64,000 nt of DNA from Rhizobiales bacterium Ga0077537 (GTDB lineage Bacteria; Pseudomonadota; Alphaproteobacteria; Rhizobiales; Hyphomicrobiaceae), in contig LNEM01000034.1 of the NCBI GenBank assembly GCA_001464955.1, positions 18,558 through 82,557 on the forward strand, written 5' to 3'. The translations under genes and the position numbers were made by a program. Numbering within the stretch: the first letter of the stretch is position 1; every line of letters begins with the position of its first letter. The notes beneath the pieces are model-generated. The model saw nothing but the letters and a program-made list of their open reading frames with translations. It did not search any database and had not been told where the DNA came from. This document shows positions 1 through 7,668 of this stretch, one piece after another.

Positions 1-656
1 CCCTTCTTGAAATAATCCGCGTTCTTCACGAAGCGCATGCTTTCGTTGCGCTTCCATTCCGCGAACTTGAAGGGGCCGGTGCCGACCGGCTCCGTGCGCA
101 TCTGCTGGGCGTTCACATGGCAGGGGTACATGGGCGTGTATCCGGCGGCGAGAAGCTGCAGCAGGCCAGGTTGCGGGGCCTTGAGTTCGACCGTGACCTC
201 ATTCGGGCCGTTGCTCGTGACGCCGCTCACATTCTCGAACCACACCTTGCGCGGGTTCTTGCGCAGCTTGTCCCTGGCCGTGCCGAGCAGCAGTTCGAAC
301 GTGCATTTGACGTCCGCCGACGAGAATGGCTTGCCGTCGTGCCACTTCACGCCTTCGCGCAGCTTGAAGGTGAGTTTCGTGTTCGTCGCATCCCACGACC
401 AACTCGTCGCGAGATCCGGAACGATGGTCTCATTGCTGTTGACGGGCTTCGTCTGGTCGAACACGACGAGATTGTTATAGACGCCCATGAAGGGCTCGAT
501 CACCGAATTGGTGGCTTCCTCGAGAATGGATCCGGACGGGGCATTGTCCCGATGATAGACGCGCAGAACGCCGCCGCTCTTCTGTGCAAAAGCGGGCGCA
601 ACATCACTGGCCGTCACGGCGAGAGCCGCAACGGCGCCGATCACGAAAGTTTTCAC
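1..656 (-). CDS. ABC transporter substrate-binding protein, family 5 (partial, N-terminal part)
   Basis: This is the N-terminal 218 residues of a periplasmic solute-binding protein of the peptide/nickel family 5 (DppA/OppA type); the rest lies beyond position 1. The start is a GTG at 656-654 with a GGAGGA ribosome-binding site eight bases upstream. Residues 1-24 form a signal peptide ending AFA before QKSGG. The family hallmarks are visible: LTFKLREGVKWHDGKPF, then a segment reading EPVGTGPFKF followed by the NADYFKKG strand. It is clearly paralogous to the complete protein at 35244-36839, sharing the WSWDA, TFKLR and GTGPFKF blocks in the same order. It would deliver an oligopeptide or other small solute to an ABC permease not seen here. 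It sits downstream of the terminator at 757-793, so it is probably a separate transcription unit. Confidence 0.85.
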   Translation of the reverse strand, partial: MKTFVIGAVAALAVTASDVAPAFAQKSGGVLRVYHRDNAPSGSILEEATNSVIEPFMGVYNNLVVFDQTKPVNSNETIVPDLATSWSWDATNTKLTFKLREGVKWHDGKPFSSADVKCTFELLLGTARDKLRKNPRKVWFENVSGVTSNGPNEVTVELKAPQPGLLQLLAAGYTPMYPCHVNAQQMRTEPVGTGPFKFAEWKRNESMRFVKNADYFKK

Positions 657-756
657 GATCGCGTTCCTCCCTGAAATTCTATTTTCCGGCTCTTGATGGC
701 CGTAGACGGATTTTCGACGCGGATTTTTCCGCTTTTCGATCCGATTACCTAAGCAC

Positions 757-793
757 AAAAAAACCGGGCGAATCAAATGCTGATTCACCCGGT
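757..793 (-). terminator. Rho-independent terminator at the end of the liv/acyl-CoA operon
   Basis: Read on the minus strand, a 13-bp stem with one mismatch (arms 781-793 and 763-775, five-base loop) is followed by a run of seven or more T. It lies about 45 bases past the stop of the last gene of the minus-strand operon and before the GTG of the next gene, which is where an intrinsic terminator is expected. Confidence 0.85.
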
Positions 794-839
794 CGAAATT
801 GCTGCAATTGCGAGTTTGCGCTGCGAAGCCGCCCGGCGG

Positions 840-1646
840 TCAATCGCCGCCGCGCAACGATGCGCCGCCGTCGACCGGAAGCGCCACGCCGGTAATGAAA
901 TTCGCTTCATCGGAGGCGAGAAACAGACAGGCATTCGCCACATCCCAGGCGGTGCCCATCTTGCGGCGCAGCGGAACGCGGGCGTCGCGGGCGGCGGCCA
1001 CCTCCTCGCGCGTCTTCCCCCACTCGCGGGCGCGGGTGTCGACGGCCATGGGCGTGTCCATCAGGCCCGGCAGAATGATGTTGCAGCGGATGCCGGCCTC
1101 GGCGTTCTGGCGCGCGATCTGCTCGGTGAAGGCGATCATGCCCATCTTCGTCGTCTTGTAGGCGACCGTCGGGTAGGTGCTCGACAATGCGGCCACGGAC
1201 GAGATGGAGAGGATCACGCCCGACTTCTGCTTCTGCATCACGGGAAGCGTGTGCTTCACGGCCATGATGAAGCCGCGCAGATTGATGGCGCTGACGTTGT
1301 CGAAGGCGGCCTCGGTGATCTCGAGCACGTTCTTGTCGCCGCCGGCAAGGCTCACACCGACGTTGTAGTGCAGCACGTCGACCCGGCCCCAGCGGCGAAC
1401 GCATTCGGCAACGGCGGCGGCTAGCGTCGCTTCCTTCGTCACGTCGGCCTGGAAGGCCGCCGCGTCGCCGCCGTCCTTGCGGATCAGCGCCGCCGTTTCC
1501 TCGGCGGAGGCCAGATCACGGTCGACGGAGAACACCCTGGCGCCCTCACGGGCGAAGAGGATGGCCGTGGCGCGGCCGTTGCCCATGCCTTCGCCCGGGC
1601 CCTGGCCGGCGCCGATGACGATGGCGACCTTGTCTTTCATGCGCAT
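840..1646 (-). CDS. SDR family oxidoreductase
   Basis: Short-chain dehydrogenase/reductase, 268 residues, a normal length for a classical SDR. It has a Rossmann nucleotide-binding start (VAIVIGAG at 7-14) with an expanded glycine loop running to GNGRA at residue 26, a YNVG segment (94-97) in place of the usual NNAG, catalytic Ser149/150, and the YKTTK pair Tyr163 and Lys167. The C-terminus reads FITGVALPVDGG, typical of the family. It probably oxidises or reduces a hydroxyacyl or related intermediate with NAD(P). It is the last gene of the operon and ends just before the terminator. It shares the unusual long glycine loop with the other SDR at 2241-3062, so the two are likely related duplicates acting in one pathway. 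The substrate cannot be told from sequence. Confidence 0.9.
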   Translation of the reverse strand: MRMKDKVAIVIGAGQGPGEGMGNGRATAILFAREGARVFSVDRDLASAEETAALIRKDGGDAAAFQADVTKEATLAAAVAECVRRWGRVDVLHYNVGVSLAGGDKNVLEITEAAFDNVSAINLRGFIMAVKHTLPVMQKQKSGVILSISSVAALSSTYPTVAYKTTKMGMIAFTEQIARQNAEAGIRCNIILPGLMDTPMAVDTRAREWGKTREEVAAARDARVPLRRKMGTAWDVANACLFLASDEANFITGVALPVDGGASLRGGD

Positions 1647-1656
1647 TGGTGGCTCC

Positions 1657-2214
1657 TCAGTACATCGGTTTCTCGAGCGGGAACTTGTCGAGATAGGGCT
1701 GATAGTCGGGCTCCACGTCGATGCGCATCGAGCCGAGGTAGCGGACGACGGCGTTGTAGAACGCCATGGTGATCACGAGGTCGGTCAGGCACTCGTTGTC
1801 GAAGTGCTTCTGGAGCGCGGCGAAGGTGTCGTCGGTCACGGCGAGGCCGTTGGTGATCTCGCCGGCTGCCTTCACGATCAGGAGGGCGACCGGCTCGAGG
1901 CTCGACGCCTCGCCCTTGCAGGCCGCGATCACGCCGCGGATGTCGTCCTCGCTGACGCCGAAGTCCTGGCCGATCTTGACGTGGTGCGACCACTCGTAGG
2001 GCGCCTGGGTGATCCAGCCGACCGCGAGGATGGCGATTTCGCGCAGTCGCGGATCGAGGCGGCTCTTGTGGCGGATGTAGCCGCCGAGGCCCTGGAAGGC
2101 GCGCGTGGCGCCGGGGCTGTGGGTCATGCACTTGAAGAGCGTGATCTCGCGGGCGAGCAGCGACTGCTGGTCCTCCGGCAGGTCGGCTTTCTCGCGGTAG
2201 GGCAGGCGGGCCAT
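1657..2214 (-). CDS. carboxymuconolactone decarboxylase (CMD/AhpD-fold) family protein
   Basis: A 185-residue all-alpha protein of the CMD/AhpD superfamily. The core signature is seen at about residues 57-90: LREIAILAVGWITQAPYEWSHH followed by KIGQDFGVS, matching the family pattern of a helix with the YEW-xx-H proton-relay motif. It lacks the CxxC pair of AhpD peroxidases, so it is more likely a decarboxylase-type or lyase-type member than a thiol peroxidase. It lies between the two SDR genes, ten bases from the downstream one, and is surely cotranscribed. In similar operons such proteins accompany acyl-CoA catabolism of aromatic or branched acids, but the reaction here is unknown. Confidence 0.88.
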   Translation of the reverse strand: MARLPYREKADLPEDQQSLLAREITLFKCMTHSPGATRAFQGLGGYIRHKSRLDPRLREIAILAVGWITQAPYEWSHHVKIGQDFGVSEDDIRGVIAACKGEASSLEPVALLIVKAAGEITNGLAVTDDTFAALQKHFDNECLTDLVITMAFYNAVVRYLGSMRIDVEPDYQPYLDKFPLEKPMY

Positions 2215-2240
2215 GGCGTTCTCCTCCGGCTGTTGCCGTT

Positions 2241-3062
2241 CTATTCGTTGCGGCTCTCGCGCTCGGGCGCCTGCAGGGTGACGCCGCCGTCGACGACCAG
2301 CACCTGGCCGGTGATGTAGCGGGCGTGGTCCGACATCAGGAAGCGGACGGCGTGGCCTATGTCCCAGCCGGTGCCCTCGACGCCGAGGGTGGAGGCCTTG
2401 CGGCGGGCGTCGCGGGCCTCGACGCTCATGCCGTTGCCGCGGGCGTAGACCATCGGCGTGTAGACGGGGCCCGGGGCGACGCAGTTGACGCGGATGCCGT
2501 CACGGCCGTGATCCACGGCCATCGCCTGGGTGAGGCCGATCACGGCGGCCTTGGTGGTCGTGTAGATCGTGAGGCCGCGCGGGCGGAGCGCCGAGATCGA
2601 GGAGATGTTGACGATCGCGCCGCGGCCGGCCGTCTGCTTCATGGCCGGGATGGCGTGCTTCGCGGTCAGGAACATCACCTCGACGTTGACCTGCATCATG
2701 CGCTGCCAGGTCTCCTGCGGCTCGTCGACGACGGTGCCTTTCGAGGAGATGCCGATGTTGTTGTCGAGGAAGTCGAGGCGACCCCAGCGGTCGACGGCGG
2801 CCTCGACCATGCGCTTGCATTCGGCGGGCTTCGTCAGGTCGCCGCTGTGGGCCTCGGCGGTGCCGCCAGCCTCGCGGATCATGGCGACGGTGCGCTCGGC
2901 GAGGGCGAGGTCGGCGTCGACGACGAGCACGCGGGTGCCGGCGTTGGCGAGCAGGATCGAGGCCGCGCGGCCGTTGCCGATGCCATCACCGACCGCGCCG
3001 CCGCCGGCAACGATGGCCACCTTGTCGCGAAGGCCGGGGTCGTCGGGGATCTGGAATGTCAT
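2241..3062 (-). CDS. SDR family oxidoreductase
   Basis: Short-chain dehydrogenase/reductase, 273 residues. It has a Rossmann start with an expanded glycine loop (GGGAVGDGIGNGRA, about 20-33), an NNIG motif at 101-104, catalytic Ser154/155 in NISSISAL, Tyr167 and Lys171 in YTTTK, and a C-terminal YITGQVLVVDGG. Asp50 after the second beta strand favours NAD over NADP. It is the upstream partner of the CMD-family gene and the second SDR. The two SDRs resemble each other most in the cofactor loop, which suggests successive or stereospecific dehydrogenation steps in the same pathway. The exact substrate is unknown. Confidence 0.9.
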   Translation of the reverse strand: MTFQIPDDPGLRDKVAIVAGGGAVGDGIGNGRAASILLANAGTRVLVVDADLALAERTVAMIREAGGTAEAHSGDLTKPAECKRMVEAAVDRWGRLDFLDNNIGISSKGTVVDEPQETWQRMMQVNVEVMFLTAKHAIPAMKQTAGRGAIVNISSISALRPRGLTIYTTTKAAVIGLTQAMAVDHGRDGIRVNCVAPGPVYTPMVYARGNGMSVEARDARRKASTLGVEGTGWDIGHAVRFLMSDHARYITGQVLVVDGGVTLQAPERESRNE

Positions 3063-3142
3063 GAACGCGTCCTCTCGGTCGTACCGCTACAGCGCCAGGC
3101 CCGCGGCCCCGCTCACCCGATCGCGAGCGAGACCGCTACGGC

Positions 3143-3934
3143 TCAGCGGCCCTGGAAGTTGGCGACGCGGCGCTCGGCCACCGAGCGGACGCCTTCCTTG
3201 AAGTCCTCGGACTTGCGGAGTTCGCTCTGAATCGCGAGTTCGTGGTCAGTCTGGGCCTTGATGGCGTCGGCGAGGCCAGCGCGTAGCGTGGCGCGTGTTG
3301 CGACCACTGCGAGCGGCGCGCTTTCCGAGATCTCCTTGGCCAGCGCAATCGCGGCCGAACGCACCTCGGCGAGCGGCACCAGCATGTCGGCGAGGCCGAT
3401 CTTCACGGCCTCTTCGCCGTTGAGACGGCGGCCGGTGTACATCATGAGCGCCGACTGCTGCGGTCCGATGAGGCGGGGCAGCGTGTGCGTCAGGCCGAAG
3501 CCCGGATGGAAGCCTAGGCGGGTGAAGTTCGCGGAGAAGCGACCTTCGGAGCAGGTGACGCGGAAATCCGGCACCAGCGCGAGGCCGAGACCGCCGCCGA
3601 TGGCCGGGCCCTGTATGGCGCCGACGATGGGCTTCTTCGTGCGGAACAGGCGGACGGCTTCCTGATAGAGGTGGCCGCCCATCTGGTTCTCGTTCGGGCG
3701 GTTGCCGTCCTTGTCGAGCTTGGAGCCGTCACCGAAGTTGGCGCCGGCGCAGAAGGCCTTGCCCTCGGCGCAGAGCACGCCCGCGCGGACGTTGATGTCC
3801 TTGTCGAAGCCCTCGAACGCGTCGGCGATCTGCTTGATCAGCGACATGTCGAAGAAGTTGTGCGGCGGGCGGCGGATCTCGACGATGCCGACGTGGCCCT
3901 CGGTCGTGACGGCGATATCGGTGAACTGGGTCAT
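3143..3934 (-). CDS. enoyl-CoA hydratase/isomerase (crotonase) family protein
   Basis: A crotonase-fold protein of 263 residues. The start is the ATG at 3934, which has an AGGAG site; a longer reading frame to 4033 only translates the palindromic repeat upstream. The oxyanion-hole blocks are clear (FCAGANF at 61-67 and IQGPAIGGGLGLAL at 107-120). However, both acid residues of true enoyl-CoA hydratases seem absent: the position of the first glutamate, normally within QPE, is in an ANFTRL stretch, and the second aligns to a leucine in GPQQSALMM. It therefore binds an acyl-CoA but may catalyse isomerisation, hydrolysis or another crotonase reaction. It lies in the acyl-CoA operon, separated from the synthetase gene by two palindromic elements. 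Confidence 0.88.
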   Translation of the reverse strand: MTQFTDIAVTTEGHVGIVEIRRPPHNFFDMSLIKQIADAFEGFDKDINVRAGVLCAEGKAFCAGANFGDGSKLDKDGNRPNENQMGGHLYQEAVRLFRTKKPIVGAIQGPAIGGGLGLALVPDFRVTCSEGRFSANFTRLGFHPGFGLTHTLPRLIGPQQSALMMYTGRRLNGEEAVKIGLADMLVPLAEVRSAAIALAKEISESAPLAVVATRATLRAGLADAIKAQTDHELAIQSELRKSEDFKEGVRSVAERRVANFQGR

Positions 3935-3951
3935 GTGTCTCTCCTTTTTCG

Positions 3952-4001
3952 CCCCGCCCCTGAGCGCTCGGCGCGTGCGGGGAAAGGGTCGGGGTGAGGG
4001 G
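3952..4001. repeat. palindromic intergenic element, copy 1
   Basis: A right-arm copy of the GGGGAGAGGGTCGGGGTGAG family, here with one change (GGGGAAAGGGTCGGGGTGAG at 3979-3998). It is preceded by a C-rich partner arm around 3952-3960. It lies between the ribosome-binding site of the crotonase gene and copy 2, which points the other way. Confidence 0.7.
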
Positions 4002-4068
4002 CTGCAAAACGATGCGGGCTTCAGGATTGCCACGCGGGTGGATCAATTGGGGTGGGAAGCAAGCTGCT

Positions 4069-4119
4069 GCCCCTCACCCTAACCCTCTCCCCATTGCAGT
4101 GCAGGAATGGGGAGAGGGG
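4069..4119. repeat. palindromic intergenic element, copy 2
   Basis: Contains GCCCCTCACCCTAACCCTC and a perfect 13-bp stem: 4083-4095 pairs with 4106-4118 around a ten-base loop. It is placed 12 bases past the stop of the acyl-CoA synthetase gene and is in inverted orientation to copy 1, so the intergenic transcript would fold into strong hairpins. A role in mRNA 3'-end stability or partial termination within the operon is inference. Confidence 0.8.
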
Positions 4120-4130
4120 ACGAGCATGCC

Positions 4131-6296
4131 TCAGGTCGTCACCTTCACGATGAGGGCGTCGGCGATGGTCGCGCCCTGGCCCTCGGCGTGAACGATGACC
4201 GGGTTGAGGTCGATCTCGGCGATGGTATCGGCGTGGTCGGCGGCGAGTTGCGACAGCTTCACGATCATGTCGACGAGGGCCGCGCGGTCGGCTGCGGGCT
4301 GACCGCGGACAGGACCGAGCAATGCCGCGCCCTTGAGGCGCGCGATCATGGCCTCGGCGTCGGGCGGCGAGATCGGCACCGGCGAGAACACCACGTCCTT
4401 CAAGACCTCGACGTGGATACCGCCGAGGCCCAGCATGAGCATGGGACCGAAGTGGGGATCGCGATTGATGCCCAGAATGACCTCGCGGCCCCTGGCGGCC
4501 ATGGGCTGGACGAGAACACCTTCCACATGAGCGTCGGGCGCGTAGGCCCTGGCGGCCGCGAAAATGCGGTCGTAGGCGGCGGCGACAGTGTCCGGTGTCG
4601 CGAGGCCCAGCGCTACGGCGCCAGCCTCGGTCTTGTGGAGGATGTCGGGCGACTGGACCTTCAGGGCTACCGGGCCGGCGATGGCGCGGGCGGCGTCGAG
4701 GGCTGCGTCGCGCGTCGTAACGAGGCGCTCCTGCGAGCCGCCACCGAGGCCGAGGCCGTAAGCCGCGAGCACGGGTTTCGCCGCCGCTTCCGTCAGCACC
4801 GGCCCCGCCTTCGCGAGCAGCGACGAGGCCTGCTCCTGAGCGTTCGCGGAGGCGGTGTGCACGACCGGCGTCTTCAGGAAGCGCTCGCGATGGGCCGACC
4901 AGTCGGCCATGTGGCGCAAGGTCGAGACGCAGCTCTGCATGTTGGTGAAAAACGGGAAGCCGGCGCCGGTCACGATCTCGACCGACCGCTGAGCCGGGAG
5001 CGTGTAGCTCCACATCATGATCGGCTTCGTCGACGCCGCCTTCAGCTCGGCGAGCTTGTCGACCTCCTGCTCGAGAGTGTGGGCGCTGCGCGCGCTCATC
5101 ACGCAGACGACCGCGTCGATCACCGGCGAGGACGCCACGTGGCTCGCCATGCCCGCATAGCCGAGCTGGCGGATCGCTTGCGCCGTGCCGTCGACCGGGT
5201 TCTGCGAGGTGCCGTAGGGCGGGAGCAGCGGATCGATGCGGGCGCGGGTCGCGGCGTCGAGGGTCGGCACTTCGAGGCCGGCGCCCATGCACGCGTCCGC
5301 CATCCAGCCGCCGCCGCCGCCCGAGCCCGTGCAGATGCCGATGCGGCGGCCGGCCGGCATACGGCCCTTCCAGGCGAGGAAGCCCTGGGCGATGTCGACC
5401 ATCTCCTCGGTGTGGGTGCCCTCGATGAGGCCGTAGCGCTGGCTCAGCGCCTGGAACGAGGCGTAGGAGCCGGCGAGAGCCGCCGTGTGGGAGGCTGCGG
5501 CGCGGGCACCGGCGTCGGTCTTGCCGATCTTGTTGACGATCAGCGGGATGCCGGCGCGCAACGCCTTCTCGGCGGCGCGCTTGAAGGTCGCCGGGGACTT
5601 GATGTCCTCGATCAGCAGGCAGAACGCGTCGGTCTTGCCGGCGTCGATCAGGTGCTCGACGATCTCGAAGGTCTCGAGGCAGGCTTCGTTGCCGGTCGTC
5701 ACGACGTAGTCGAACGCCATCTCCTTCGGACGGCCGCGGTCGTAGAACGCGAAGCCCATGCCGCCCGACTGGGCGATCACCGCGACGCGGCCACGGCCGC
5801 CGCCGGCGGGAACGAGTGGTCCGGCTCCGGGCGCGACGGTCGGGGAGAACGTCGGGCAGAAATTCTCGGCCGTGGAGGCATGGCCCTCGCAGTTGGGGCC
5901 CGTCACGGCCATGCCGTAGCGGCGGGCGACAGCCGCAATCTCGGCTTGCATGGCGCGGCCGGTCTCGCCGGATTCCTCGGCGAAACCCGACGACAGGATG
6001 ATGGCCGCCTTGACTCCGGCCTCTCCGCAGCGGGCCAGTTCCTCGGCGACGAACTTGCCCGGAATGATCAACACGGCGCAGTCGACGCGCTCCGGGCATT
6101 CGGCGATCGATGCGTAGGCCTTGAGGCCCTGCACCTCGGCGTGGCTGCGGCTGATCGGATAGATGCGGCCCTTGTAGGGGTGGGCGAGCATCGTCTCCAG
6201 GATGCGGCCGCGCAGGCCCTGGCCGGCCGGCGCGGCGCCGATCACGGCAACGCTGCGGGGGCTCAACAAAGCCCCGATGTGAGTCGTCGTCTGCAT
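4131..6296 (-). CDS. acetate--CoA ligase-type NDP-forming acyl-CoA synthetase (CoA-binding + ATP-grasp)
   Basis: A 721-residue fused NDP-forming acyl-CoA synthetase. In order it carries an N-terminal CoA-binding Rossmann domain (LSPRSVAVIGAA at 11-22), a succinyl-CoA-synthetase-like flavodoxin region with the phosphorylated His at about 270 in the motif SHTAALAG, and a C-terminal ATP-grasp domain from about residue 490 (KPVLAAYGL, then VALKVQSPDILHKTEAGAV). It would activate a free carboxylic acid to its CoA thioester at the cost of ATP via a phosphohistidine. In this operon it is the probable entry step after import by the Liv transporter. Its stop lies five bases before the upstream-orientated start of palindromic copy 2, and its start is six bases from the stop of the acyl-CoA dehydrogenase gene, so the genes are tightly coupled. 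Confidence 0.92.
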   Translation of the reverse strand: MQTTTHIGALLSPRSVAVIGAAPAGQGLRGRILETMLAHPYKGRIYPISRSHAEVQGLKAYASIAECPERVDCAVLIIPGKFVAEELARCGEAGVKAAIILSSGFAEESGETGRAMQAEIAAVARRYGMAVTGPNCEGHASTAENFCPTFSPTVAPGAGPLVPAGGGRGRVAVIAQSGGMGFAFYDRGRPKEMAFDYVVTTGNEACLETFEIVEHLIDAGKTDAFCLLIEDIKSPATFKRAAEKALRAGIPLIVNKIGKTDAGARAAASHTAALAGSYASFQALSQRYGLIEGTHTEEMVDIAQGFLAWKGRMPAGRRIGICTGSGGGGGWMADACMGAGLEVPTLDAATRARIDPLLPPYGTSQNPVDGTAQAIRQLGYAGMASHVASSPVIDAVVCVMSARSAHTLEQEVDKLAELKAASTKPIMMWSYTLPAQRSVEIVTGAGFPFFTNMQSCVSTLRHMADWSAHRERFLKTPVVHTASANAQEQASSLLAKAGPVLTEAAAKPVLAAYGLGLGGGSQERLVTTRDAALDAARAIAGPVALKVQSPDILHKTEAGAVALGLATPDTVAAAYDRIFAAARAYAPDAHVEGVLVQPMAARGREVILGINRDPHFGPMLMLGLGGIHVEVLKDVVFSPVPISPPDAEAMIARLKGAALLGPVRGQPAADRAALVDMIVKLSQLAADHADTIAEIDLNPVIVHAEGQGATIADALIVKVTT

Positions 6297-6301
6297 CGGG
6301 A

Positions 6302-7474
6302 TCAGCGCCCCCTCAGGCCGAGACCGGCCGCGATGATGCCACGCAGCACCTCGGTGGTGCCGCCCTGGATGGTGAGCTTCGGCGCGATCGTGGTGGCGAA
6401 GGCGAGCTGCTCCTCGAAGGCGACGCGGTTGGCGAGGTCCTCGGGCTCGGCGAAGGCCGCGATCTCGCGCACCTTGTGCGGCAGCTTCTGCTCCCAGAGC
6501 GTGCCGAGGTCCTTGACGACCGAGCCCTCGACCACCGGCTCCTTGCCCGCTTGCAGCATGCCGTTCACGGAGACCGACATGCGGCGCAGCGTATGCAGCT
6601 GGGCGACCAGACGGCCCAGGCCCTCGGCGGCGCGCAGGTCCGGCTTCTCGCCGAGAACGCGGACGAGTTCGATCATCACCTGGAAGGTCTCGAGGAAGCG
6701 CTCGGGACCGCTCCTCTCGTAGGCGAGTTCGCTGGTCGCCTGCTTCCAGGCGCCGTCGATCTCCCCGAGCAGGTGGCTGTCGGGCATGAAGGCGTCCTCG
6801 AAGACGACCTCGTTGAACTCATGCAAGCCCGAGAGCTGGATGATCGGGTTGCAGGAGATACCCTTGGTGTTCTTCATGTCGACAAGGAAGGACGTCAGGC
6901 CGTGACGGCGGTTTTCCTTCGTAGGGGCGGACGTGCGGAAAATGGCGATCAGGTAGTCGGCGCGGTGGGCGTTGGACGTCCAGATCTTCGAGCCGTTGAT
7001 CAAGTAGCCGCCGTCGACCTTGGTCGCCTTCGTCTTGGCTGCGAACAGGTCGGAGCCCGAGCCGGGCTCGCTCATGCCGATGCCGAAGCAGCACTCGCCG
7101 CGACAGATGCGCGGCAGGATGTCCATCTTGATGTCTTCGTTGGCGTACTTGAGGAGCGTCGGGCCGGACTGGCGGTCGGCCGTGAAGAACACCCGCGTCG
7201 GGGCGTTGGCGACGCGGAACTCCTCGGTCACGACGTAGCGTTCGAGGAAGGTGCGCTCGTGGCCGCCGTACTTCTTCGGCCACGTCAGGCCGATCCAGCC
7301 CTTCTCGCCGACCTTCCTCGCGAACTCGTAGTTGAAGGCCTCGTCGCGACCGACGGCGTTCGGATCCCAGGTGCCGGCGGCGATCTCCTGCTTGACGAAG
7401 GAGCGCACTTCCTTGCGCAGGTCCTCGCAGACCTTGGGGAGGCGGATCGGATCGAAGTTCAGGGCGGTTGTCAT
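6302..7474 (-). CDS. acyl-CoA dehydrogenase family protein
   Basis: FAD-dependent acyl-CoA dehydrogenase, 390 residues, with the full family layout: an N-terminal helical domain, a middle beta domain (CFGIGMSEPGSGSDL and GYLINGSKIWTSNA, the flavin and substrate binding blocks), and a C-terminal helical domain with LAYERSGPERFL and the C-terminal FAD-contact segment QGGTTEVLRGIIA. It introduces the alpha-beta double bond into an acyl-CoA and passes electrons to ETF. It is paired with a second, more divergent acyl-CoA dehydrogenase gene at 7669-8733. Adjacent unequal pairs often form heterotetramers that act on bulky or branched acyl-CoAs; that arrangement is inference here. Confidence 0.93.
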   Translation of the reverse strand: MTTALNFDPIRLPKVCEDLRKEVRSFVKQEIAAGTWDPNAVGRDEAFNYEFARKVGEKGWIGLTWPKKYGGHERTFLERYVVTEEFRVANAPTRVFFTADRQSGPTLLKYANEDIKMDILPRICRGECCFGIGMSEPGSGSDLFAAKTKATKVDGGYLINGSKIWTSNAHRADYLIAIFRTSAPTKENRRHGLTSFLVDMKNTKGISCNPIIQLSGLHEFNEVVFEDAFMPDSHLLGEIDGAWKQATSELAYERSGPERFLETFQVMIELVRVLGEKPDLRAAEGLGRLVAQLHTLRRMSVSVNGMLQAGKEPVVEGSVVKDLGTLWEQKLPHKVREIAAFAEPEDLANRVAFEEQLAFATTIAPKLTIQGGTTEVLRGIIAAGLGLRGR

Positions 7475-7488
7475 GGGCGGTCTCGGCT

Positions 7489-7541
7489 TCTCCCTCTCGC
7501 CGCGCTCTGCACTTGCACGGGGAGAGGGTCGGGGTGAGGGG
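7489..7541. repeat. palindromic intergenic element, copy 3
   Basis: A right-arm full copy (GGGGAGAGGGTCGGGGTGAG at 7519-7538) preceded by a C-rich left part at 7489-7500. It lies just upstream of the acyl-CoA dehydrogenase start and is inverted relative to copy 4. The arrangement repeats that of copies 1 and 2 in the same operon. Confidence 0.8.
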
Positions 7542-7605
7542 CGGCGGTCCCGCGGGACTTGCGGGGGTGAGCCTTTGGATCATCTCAGGTTCGGAGCCGG
7601 TGGCC

Positions 7606-7657
7606 GCCCCTCACCCTGACCCTCTCCCCATCGAAGCGCAGCCGATGGGGAGAGGGG
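7606..7657. repeat. palindromic intergenic element, copy 4
   Basis: Contains GCCCCTCACCCTGACCCTC and a perfect 13-bp stem: 7621-7633 pairs with 7643-7655 around a nine-base loop. It starts about ten bases past the stop of the second acyl-CoA dehydrogenase gene. It matches copy 2 almost base for base outside the loop. Confidence 0.85.
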
Positions 7658-7668
7658 ACGAACTCGGT

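Noticed and set aside
3935-4033. N-terminal extension of the crotonase-family protein
   Set aside because: The extra residues come from translating a palindromic intergenic repeat. The ATG at 3934 has a good ribosome-binding site and matches the family length.
4107-6722. An open frame of about 870 codons on the plus strand
   Set aside because: It lies opposite the acyl-CoA synthetase and dehydrogenase genes. Its translation is arginine-, glycine- and valine-rich with no motif, which is typical of antisense frames in GC-rich coding DNA.
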